Shown here one piece after another: positions 4,668-10,823 of a DNA stretch of 10,823 bases (its first letter is position 1; each line of letters opens with the position of its first letter). The DNA is taken from the NCBI GenBank assembly GCA_023419995.1, contig JAEZXF010000260.1:1-10823 (forward strand), written 5' to 3'. The notes beneath the pieces are model-generated. The model worked only from the letters and a program-made list of their open reading frames with translations. It had not been told where the DNA came from and made no database searches. Source of the DNA: Pseudomonadota bacterium. Lineage in GTDB: Bacteria; Pseudomonadota; Alphaproteobacteria; Rhizobiales; Rhizobiaceae. The position numbers and the translations under genes were made by a program.

Positions 4668-7600
4668 ATGAACATGATTTCCGCATCCGCGGCGGCATCC
4701 GCCACCGCGCCGCTTCCGTTCGACCATGACGCTGAGACCGCGGCCTGCGTTTTCACCGCTGCCGGTCTGCTGCTGCCGCATCTGGAACGCGGTCAGCGTG
4801 TCGACGCCGCCACGCTGCGCGGCGCCATGGAGGCCGCCTTCGGCACGTCCGATGCCACCGGCGCTTGGGACTGGAAGGCCGCCTATGATGCCTGCGAGGC
4901 GGCGACCGTCCTCTTCCTGCGCAAATACGGCAATGCACTTTTCCGCAAAGCCGGGTCTCCGTCGGCAATCCTGCCGCAGCTTACGAAAATTGCCGGGCTC
5001 CTGCCGACCCACACCCGGCGTTCCGAGGAAGCGCAGACCTTCCAGCAGTTCTCCACCCCGATCCCTCTCGGCTTCGCTGCGGTGACGGCGGCGGCGATCA
5101 CGCACGCCGACCGCGTGCTGGAGCCCTCGGCCGGCACCGGGCTCCTCGCCATCCTGGCCGAGATCGCCGGCGGTGCGCTGCTCGTCAACGAACTGGCCGA
5201 GGTCCGCGCCGGCCTGCTTTCCTCCCTCTTTCCGGCCCTGTCCGTCACCCGCTTCGACGCCGCCCAGATCGACGATCATCTCGATCCCGGCCTGATCCCG
5301 ACAGTGGTGCTGATGAACCCGCCGTTCTCGGTCATGGCCCATGTCGAGGGCCGCGTGGCTGATGCCGCCTTCCGCCATGTCGCCTCGACGCTGGCGCGCC
5401 TTGCGCCCGGCGGGCGGCTCGTCACCATCACCGGCGCGAGCTTCGCCCCCGACAATCCGGCCTGGACGGCTAACTGGAAACGGCTGCAGGAGCGCGGCCG
5501 CGTGGTCTTCTCGGCCGTCATCGATGGATCGGTCTATGCCAAGCACGGCACCACCATCGACACGCGGCTGACCGTCATCGACAAGCTGCCCGCCGAAGAC
5601 CCGGCGGTGTTCCCGGCAGCGCCCGGTGTGGCGTCGGATGTTGCCACCCTGATGGGCTGGCTGGCGGAGCAGCTTCCGGCCAGGCTTCCCGTCGATCCCG
5701 GCCTGGCCGTGCCGGTGGCACGACCGACCGCGCCGCGCACCGTGCGCGGCTATGTCAACCGCGCCGCGCGATCCGCGCCCGACGCGCCCCTTGCGGAACC
5801 GGAGGCCGTGCCGGTCGCCTACGAGATCGTGGATTGGGAACCGGCCGAGGGCGGCCGCCTCTCCGACGCGATCTACGAGGAATACGGTCTTCAGACCATC
5901 CGCATCGCCGGGGCGCAGGCGCATCCGACCCAGCTCGTGCAGTCGGCCTCGATGGCGAGCATCGCGCCGCCGAAGCCGAGCTATCGTCCGGTGCTGCCCA
6001 AAGACATTCTCGGCAGGCTGTCCGAGGCGCAGTTGGAGACGGTGATCTATGCCGGCGAGGCCCATATGGGATTCCTCGCCGGGGCTTGGACGGTGGACGA
6101 CACGCTCGACAATCTTGCTGCCACGCCGGAGGACGCCAAGGGCGCCGTCCGCTTCCGCCAAGGGTTCATGGTCGGCGATGGCACCGGCGTCGGCAAGGGC
6201 CGGGAATCCGCAGCGATCATCCTCGACAACTGGATGCAGGGGCGGCGCAAGGCGGTCTGGATCTCGAAGTCCGACAAGCTGCTGGAGGATGCGCAGCGCG
6301 ACTGGTCGGCGCTTGGCATGGAGCGGCTGCTGGTCACGCCGCTGTCGCGATTCCCGCAAGGCGCAAAGATCACCCTGAACGAAGGCATCCTATTTCTAAC
6401 CTATGCCACGCTGCGCTCCGACGACCGCGGAGAAAGGATTTCCAGGGTCAGGCAGATCGTCGAATGGTTGGGTTCCGACTTCGATGGAGTGGTGATTTTC
6501 GACGAGGCGCACGCAATGGCCAATGCCGCAGGAGGCAAGGGAGAACGCGGCGATGTCGCCGCCAGCCAGCAGGGCCGTGCCGGGCTGCGCCTCCAGCACG
6601 CCCTGCCGCAGGCCCGCGTGGTCTATGTCTCGGCCACCGGCGCCACCACCGTCCACAATCTCGCCTATGCGCAGCGGCTCGGTCTCTGGGGCGGCGAGGA
6701 TTTCCCATTCTCGACCAGGGCGGAGTTCGTCGAGGCGATCGAGGCCGGCGGCGTCGCGGCGATGGAGGTGCTGGCGCGCGACCTGCGGGCGCTTGGCCTC
6801 TACACCGCCCGCTCGCTGTCCTTCAAAGGCGTGGAATACGAGTTGCTCGACCACGAACTGACCCCTGAACAGGTCCGCATCTACGACAGCTATGCCGATG
6901 CCTTCGCCATCATCCATAACAATCTCGATGCGGCGATGCAGGCCGCCAACATCACCGGCGGCGAGGGCGGGTCCGGCACGCTGAACCGGCAGGCCAAGTC
7001 CGCCGCCCGCTCGGCCTTTGAGAGCGCCAAGCAGAGGTTCTTCGGGCACCTGTTGACGTCGATGAAAACCCCGACGCTGATCCGGTCCATCACGGCCGAT
7101 CTGGAAGCGGGACATTCTTCCGTCATCCAGATCGTCTCGACCGGCGAGGCGCTGATGGAACGGCGGCTGGCAGAGATCCCCACCGAGGAATGGGGCGATC
7201 TGAAAATGGACCTGTCGCCGCGCGAGTATGTCCTAGACTACCTCGCTCATTCCTTCCCGGTGCAGCTTTATGAGCCGTTCACGGATTCGGAGGGCAACCT
7301 GTCGTCGCGCCCGGTCTATCGTGATGGCCAGCTGGTCGAGAGCCGCGAGGCCGCGGCCCGGCGCGACGAGATGATCGCCAACCTCGCCAGCTTGCCGCCG
7401 GTTCCCGGCGCGCTCGACCAGATCATCCAGCATTTCGGCACCGACACGGTGGCGGAGGTCACGGGCCGCTCGCGTCGTATCGTCCGCAAGCGCGGCGGCG
7501 GCGTTACCATCGACCGGCTCGTCGTGGAAAGTCGCGCCGGTTCGGCCAACCTGGCCGAGACGCAAGCCTTCATGGACGATCAGAAGCGGGTGCTGGTGTT

Positions 7601-9023
7601 CTCCGATGCCGGCGGCACCGGGCGCAGCTATCACGCCGAACTGTCAGCGAAGAACACCCGGCTGCGCGTCCATTACCTGCTCGAAGCCGGCTGGAAGGCG
7701 GACGCCGCCATCCAGGGCCTTGGCCGGACGCATCGCACCAATCAGGCGCAGCCGCCGCTGTTCCGGCCGATCTCGACCAATGTGAAAGCCGAGAAGCGCT
7801 TCCTCAGCACGATTGCCCGGCGCCTCGACACTTTGGGCGCGATCACGCGCGGCCAGCGCCAGACCGGCGGCCAGGGCCTGTTCCGGCCCGAGGACAATCT
7901 GGAAAGTCCCTACGCCCGCGACGCGCTGCGCCAGCTCTATCTCCTGCTGGTGCGCGGCAAGGTCGAGGGATGTTCGCTCGAACGCTTCGAATCCGCCACC
8001 GGGTTGAAACTGATGGACGCGAACGGCATCAAGGACGAGCTGCCCGCCATCACGACTTTCTTGAACCGGCTGCTGGCGCTGACCGTCGAGCTTCAGGGCG
8101 TTCTCTTCAGCGCTTTCGAGCAGCTTCTGACCGCGCGGATCGAGGGCGCCATCGCGTCCGGCATCTATGACGCTGGGCTGGAGACGCTGCGCGCCGAGAG
8201 CTTCACCGTCACCGACCGTCAGGTGATCTACACCCATCCCCGCACCGGGGCCGAGACCAGCCTGCTGACGATCACCGAACGCAAGCGCAACCGGCCCGTC
8301 ATGCTCGATGCCGCCCTAGCGGAACTCGACGATCCGCGCGCGAAGCTCCTGATCAACGGGCGCTCAGGCCGCGCGGCGGTGCAAATCCCCACCACCAGCG
8401 TCATGCTGGACGATGGCGAGATCGAGCGCCGCGTCAGGCTGATCCGGCCGATGGAAGCACACAATATCCCCATCAGGATGATGGGCGAGACCCATTGGGT
8501 CGAGGCCGACCGGGACGCATTCGCTGCGGCCTGGAATGCGGAACTTGCGGAGGTGTCGGAGTTCGCAGACAGCACCCTGCATATGGTGACGGGCTTGCTG
8601 CTGCCGATCTGGAAACGGCTGCCGAACGAGTCCACCCGCGTCTATCGCCTCCAGTCTGACGCGGGCGAGCGCATCATCGGCCGCAAGGTCTCCCCGGCCT
8701 GGGCCGCGAACGCGACCACGACCGGCATCGCGAAGGTCACGCCGAAGGATGCTTTCGCGGCGCTGATGGAAGGCCGGACGATCCTCGATCTCTCCGAGGG
8801 CCTCCAGCTTCGCCGGGTCCGCGTCATGGGGGTGAACCGCATCGAGCTTTCCGGCTTCACCGACACCATGCGCCAGCGTCTCACGGCATACGGCCTCTTC
8901 CACGAGATCATCTCCTGGAAGCTGCGCATGTTCGTGCCAGTCGATGCCAGCGGACCCGCCGTGCTGGCCAAGCTCTTCGACCGCTGGCCGGTCGAGCGCA
9001 TCGGTGAACGGGAGGCAGCCTGA
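4668..9023 (+). CDS. Methyltransferase plus strawberry-notch-like SF2 helicase fusion (DarB-like architecture)
   Basis: A 1451-aa fusion. Residues about 125-330 are a class I SAM-dependent N6-adenine-type methyltransferase: FSTP (128-131), SAM loop EPSAGTG (152-158), catalytic NPPF (217-220). From about 445 comes the strawberry-notch-type SF2 ATPase: GDGTGVGKG (503-511, Lys510), DEAH (612-615), FSDAGGTGRSYHAE (978-991) and motif VI QGLGRTHR (1016-1023). Residues about 1150-1451 form an unassigned C-terminal region. Both enzyme halves look intact. Phage P1 DarB has a comparable methyltransferase-helicase make-up and protects P1 DNA against type I restriction, and the ardB-like neighbour fits that role, but function here is inference. 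GAGGA (4656-4660) fixes the start at 4668. The stop overlaps the next start (TGATG), implying coupling. The leader resembles that of the ardB-like gene. Confidence 0.9.
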   Translation: MNMISASAAASATAPLPFDHDAETAACVFTAAGLLLPHLERGQRVDAATLRGAMEAAFGTSDATGAWDWKAAYDACEAATVLFLRKYGNALFRKAGSPSAILPQLTKIAGLLPTHTRRSEEAQTFQQFSTPIPLGFAAVTAAAITHADRVLEPSAGTGLLAILAEIAGGALLVNELAEVRAGLLSSLFPALSVTRFDAAQIDDHLDPGLIPTVVLMNPPFSVMAHVEGRVADAAFRHVASTLARLAPGGRLVTITGASFAPDNPAWTANWKRLQERGRVVFSAVIDGSVYAKHGTTIDTRLTVIDKLPAEDPAVFPAAPGVASDVATLMGWLAEQLPARLPVDPGLAVPVARPTAPRTVRGYVNRAARSAPDAPLAEPEAVPVAYEIVDWEPAEGGRLSDAIYEEYGLQTIRIAGAQAHPTQLVQSASMASIAPPKPSYRPVLPKDILGRLSEAQLETVIYAGEAHMGFLAGAWTVDDTLDNLAATPEDAKGAVRFRQGFMVGDGTGVGKGRESAAIILDNWMQGRRKAVWISKSDKLLEDAQRDWSALGMERLLVTPLSRFPQGAKITLNEGILFLTYATLRSDDRGERISRVRQIVEWLGSDFDGVVIFDEAHAMANAAGGKGERGDVAASQQGRAGLRLQHALPQARVVYVSATGATTVHNLAYAQRLGLWGGEDFPFSTRAEFVEAIEAGGVAAMEVLARDLRALGLYTARSLSFKGVEYELLDHELTPEQVRIYDSYADAFAIIHNNLDAAMQAANITGGEGGSGTLNRQAKSAARSAFESAKQRFFGHLLTSMKTPTLIRSITADLEAGHSSVIQIVSTGEALMERRLAEIPTEEWGDLKMDLSPREYVLDYLAHSFPVQLYEPFTDSEGNLSSRPVYRDGQLVESREAAARRDEMIANLASLPPVPGALDQIIQHFGTDTVAEVTGRSRRIVRKRGGGVTIDRLVVESRAGSANLAETQAFMDDQKRVLVFSDAGGTGRSYHAELSAKNTRLRVHYLLEAGWKADAAIQGLGRTHRTNQAQPPLFRPISTNVKAEKRFLSTIARRLDTLGAITRGQRQTGGQGLFRPEDNLESPYARDALRQLYLLLVRGKVEGCSLERFESATGLKLMDANGIKDELPAITTFLNRLLALTVELQGVLFSAFEQLLTARIEGAIASGIYDAGLETLRAESFTVTDRQVIYTHPRTGAETSLLTITERKRNRPVMLDAALAELDDPRAKLLINGRSGRAAVQIPTTSVMLDDGEIERRVRLIRPMEAHNIPIRMMGETHWVEADRDAFAAAWNAELAEVSEFADSTLHMVTGLLLPIWKRLPNESTRVYRLQSDAGERIIGRKVSPAWAANATTTGIAKVTPKDAFAALMEGRTILDLSEGLQLRRVRVMGVNRIELSGFTDTMRQRLTAYGLFHEIISWKLRMFVPVDASGPAVLAKLFDRWPVERIGEREAA

Positions 9024-10066
9024 TGCCGCGTCACGACGCCTCCGAACTGGCGACCCGTCTCGGCCGAGAGGCCGAGGCGGTCTGCCGCCACTATCTCTCG
9101 TCCGGCCACCGCGCCGGGCGATATTGGCTGGTCGGCGATGTGCAGAACACTCCTGGCCGCTCGATGTTCGTGCGCCTGACCGGCCCGGGTTCCGGCAAGG
9201 GCGCGGCGGGGAAATGGACCGACATGGCCACCGGGGAGCATGGCGATCTGCTCGACGTCATCCGCGAGGCGCTTGGCCTTGTCGACTTCAAGGACGTGGC
9301 CGAGGAAGCGCGCCGTTTCCTTGCCCTCCCGCATCCTGAACCGGAGAAGACGAGGACGCAGACCGGCAGCACATCCAGCAGCGTGCCCGGTTCGCCTGAA
9401 GCGTCGCGCCGCCTCTTCGCCATGGCGCAGCCGATCCACGGCACCCTTGCGGCGATCTACCTCAACGGGCGGGCGATCACCTCCCTCTCGGACACCACCG
9501 CGCTGCGCTACCATCCGAGGTGCTACTATAGACCCGACGAGTCTTCACCCACCGAGATCCGGCCGGCACTCGTTGCCGCCGTCACCGATCTTGCGGGCCA
9601 GCAGACCGGCGCGCATCGCACCTGGCTCGCCCCGGACGGTTCCGGCAAGGCGGCTGTCGAAACACCGCGGCGGGCGATGGGCGTCCTTCTCGGGCACGCT
9701 GTCCGCTTCGGAACCGCCGCTGAGGTTCTCGCCGCCGGCGAGGGCATCGAGACCGTGCTGTCGCCCCGTCAGGTTCTGCCCCGCATGCCGATGCTGGCGG
9801 CGCTTTCGGCCGCTCACCTCGCTGCCATCCTGTTCCCGCCGTCGCTGCGCCGGCTCTATGTCGTCAGGGATCGCGACCCGGCCGGGGACGGTGCAAGAGA
9901 CGGCCTGGCCGCCAGAGCAGAGAGCCTCGGGATCGAGGCGATGTCGCTCACGCCGCTCAACGGCGATTTCAACGATGATCTGCGACGCCACGGCGCCGAT
10001 GCCCTCCGGGCGCGTCTGAAGGATCAGCTTCATCCTGAAGACGTCCGCCGGTTCATGGAGAGGTGA
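9023..10066 (+). CDS. Toprim-domain protein (DUF7146/Toprim_3 type)
   Basis: A 347-aa protein with two parts. The N-terminal region (about 1-105) is primase-accessory-like, with GRYWLVGDVQN and KWTDMATGEHGDLLDVIREALG, but lacks the cysteines of a CHC2 zinc finger. A serine/threonine-rich linker (about 107-125) follows. The C-terminal half is a Toprim fold with the catalytic glutamate Glu240 in AAGEGIETVLS and the metal-binding Asp283 and Asp285 in VVRDRDPAGDGA. Toprim proteins of this kind on plasmids and phages are related to primase/helicase modules. Nucleotidyl transfer or DNA cleavage is possible but unproven here. GGAGG (9011-9015) sits 7 nt before the ATG. The 1-nt overlap with the methyltransferase-helicase suggests the two proteins act together on DNA. 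Confidence 0.88.
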   Translation: MPRHDASELATRLGREAEAVCRHYLSSGHRAGRYWLVGDVQNTPGRSMFVRLTGPGSGKGAAGKWTDMATGEHGDLLDVIREALGLVDFKDVAEEARRFLALPHPEPEKTRTQTGSTSSSVPGSPEASRRLFAMAQPIHGTLAAIYLNGRAITSLSDTTALRYHPRCYYRPDESSPTEIRPALVAAVTDLAGQQTGAHRTWLAPDGSGKAAVETPRRAMGVLLGHAVRFGTAAEVLAAGEGIETVLSPRQVLPRMPMLAALSAAHLAAILFPPSLRRLYVVRDRDPAGDGARDGLAARAESLGIEAMSLTPLNGDFNDDLRRHGADALRARLKDQLHPEDVRRFMER

Positions 10067-10213
10067 GGTCGTGATCGGTCCCGGAGGCGCGGCCCAGCGT
10101 CATCCTCTGCCGGTTTCAGTCTTTCGCCATCGGCAGGTGCATCCATCGTCGGAGAGTCCCGCGCCCACGGCCTTCGGAGAGGGCGATCGGCGCACAAACG
10201 GGCCGGGCAGGCA

Positions 10214-10298
10214 ATGGCCGGGTTTGGACTATTTTCCGCCGGCGGGGACGAACCCCGCCTTTGCATCGCGAAAGTCAAAATAGCCCACCCCCGGCCAT
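10214..10298 (+). ncRNA. Candidate structured RNA element in the 338-nt non-coding region
   Basis: The region 10067-10404 has no supported gene. Its core is a long nested fold. ATGGCCGGG (10214-10222) pairs with CCCGGCCAT (10290-10298). After a 2x2 internal loop TGG (10225-10227) pairs with CCA (10285-10287). After a 1x1 mismatch CTATTTT (10229-10235) pairs with AAAATAG (10277-10283). Inside is a hairpin GGCGGGG (10241-10247) with CCCCGCC (10253-10259), loop ACGAA, and possibly a small stem at 10260-10273. A GGGCCGGG box precedes it (10200-10207), and a separate CTGCCG/CGGCAG hairpin lies at 10107-10136. It could be a cis-regulatory leader, a terminator-like element or a DNA cruciform. I do not recognise it as a named family. 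Confidence 0.5.
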
Positions 10299-10302
10299 CA
10301 AG

Positions 10303-10402
10303 GCCCTCGCGGAGCGGGCGAGGGCTGCCAACCCGTCCCGCCCGTGCGCTTCGACGCCTGCGAAGGCCGCGATGGGCGCGGTCTCCAGACGAAGGACGCT
10401 CC
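10303..10402 (+). promoter_or_regulatory. Leader E: hairpin with possible long-range pseudoknot before the DUF2493-type gene
   Basis: GCCCTCGC (10303-10310) and GCGAGGGC (10318-10325) form a perfect 8-bp stem. Its loop GGAGCGG contains GGAGCG (10311-10316), the exact complement of CGCTCC (10397-10402), which lies between the ribosome binding site AAGGA (10392-10396) and the ATG. This resembles leaders A, C and D. However, the connecting loop is 71 nt and there is no free nucleotide between the two 5' strands, so part of stem 1 would have to open. Confidence 0.4.
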
Positions 10403-10404
10403 CG

Positions 10405-10823
10405 ATGACGAACGAAACCTATTCCGCAGGCGACGAGCCGGTCCACACCTCCTCCCAGACCGATCACACCCTCACCGAACTCCAGCTCTACGGCTGGCGC
10501 CCGTTCCAGGACGAACCCGATCCGAGGCCGCTGCCCGAGGGCAACACCGTCGCCGCCGCCGTCACCGACATCTTCGACGCCCTCGTCGCGACGCTCGGTG
10601 ACACCCGCTTAGAGCCCGACCTCGAAGAGCTGCTCTGGGGGACCGTCAATCTCTTCCACCGCGCCACCGGCCGGGTGGAGCGCGATCTCGACGACAACGA
10701 GCAGGCGCAGCGCCGGCTTCAGCGGGAACAGGACGGCAGCGAGGTCAAGTCGGTCGAACTCGAACGCCTCACGGCCGAGGGGCAGACCCTGATCGAACGG
10801 CGCGCCAGCATGGAACTCTTCCG
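10405..10823 (+). CDS. DUF2493-type protein, N-terminal part (cut by the window end)
   Basis: The first 139 codons of a gene that runs off the window with no stop. I recognise the N-terminal region of plasmid-borne DUF2493 proteins: LQLYGWRPFQDEPDPRPLPE, then VTDIFDALVATLGDTRLEPDLEELLW, followed by a charged helical part rich in Gln, Arg and Glu (about 93-135) that probably forms a coiled coil. The DUF2493 nucleotide-binding (SLOG/Rossmann-like) domain would lie beyond the window, so the name rests on the N-terminus only. AAGGA (10392-10396) lies 8 nt before the ATG. The gene is separated from the Toprim gene by 338 nt and likely has its own control region. Confidence 0.82.
   Translation, partial: MTNETYSAGDEPVHTSSQTDHTLTELQLYGWRPFQDEPDPRPLPEGNTVAAAVTDIFDALVATLGDTRLEPDLEELLWGTVNLFHRATGRVERDLDDNEQAQRRLQREQDGSEVKSVELERLTAEGQTLIERRASMELF

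Noticed and set aside
4548..6359. 603-aa open frame on the minus strand
   Set aside because: It lies opposite the conserved methyltransferase and helicase motifs. Its translation is Arg/Gly/His-rich with no recognisable domain, typical of an antisense shadow in GC-rich DNA.
10071..10283. 70-aa open frame between the Toprim and DUF2493-type genes
   Set aside because: It is Pro/Arg-rich, has no convincing ribosome binding site, and runs through the strongly paired region 10214-10298, which is better read as structured non-coding sequence.

Overview
The window is a GC-rich stretch of accessory DNA. The gene set (DUF6878-like and DUF6915-like proteins, a small thermonuclease, an ArdB/KlcA antirestriction protein, a giant methyltransferase plus strawberry-notch helicase fusion, a Toprim protein and a DUF2493-type protein) is what I know from plasmids and integrative conjugative elements of Alphaproteobacteria such as sphingomonads, Rhodobacterales and Rhizobiales. 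I cannot name the species. No replication, mobilisation or integrase gene, rRNA, tRNA or CRISPR array is visible.

Layout. Positions 174-1461 hold three closely spaced plus-strand genes: DUF6878-like, DUF6915-like and a secreted-type nuclease. A perfect 12-bp inverted repeat follows. Positions 1593-2150 encode an unrecognised 185-aa protein that ends at a terminator hairpin. Positions 2217-3270 hold two overlapping genes: one unknown, and one of a family often labelled 'antitoxin of toxin-antitoxin stability system'. A vapBC-type toxin-antitoxin module lies on the minus strand at 3288-3925, tail to tail with the preceding gene and head to head with the antirestriction gene. Positions 4087-4509 encode the ArdB/KlcA-like protein and end at a second terminator. 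Positions 4668-10066 hold the 1451-aa methyltransferase-helicase and, with a 1-nt overlap, a Toprim protein. A 338-nt non-coding region with strong predicted RNA structure follows, then the start of a DUF2493-type gene cut by the window edge.

The main observation is not a protein. The genes at 174, 4087 and 4668 are each preceded by the same leader: a purine-rich GAGAG-type tract, a GGGCCGG box, then sequence that can fold as an H-type pseudoknot. The last helical strand of the pseudoknot (CGCTCTCC, CCCTCTC or GCTCTC) ends 0-2 nt before the Shine-Dalgarno sequence. The base pairs hold although their sequences differ, which points to RNA structure under selection. Divergent versions precede 1593 and 10405. 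So a small set of otherwise unrelated cargo genes, including both antirestriction candidates, may share one translational control element.

Functionally the window reads as an establishment and defence-evasion module. ArdB blocks restriction enzymes, the methyltransferase-helicase resembles the P1 DarB architecture, the Toprim and DUF2493 proteins act on DNA or nucleotides, and VapBC would favour retention of the element.
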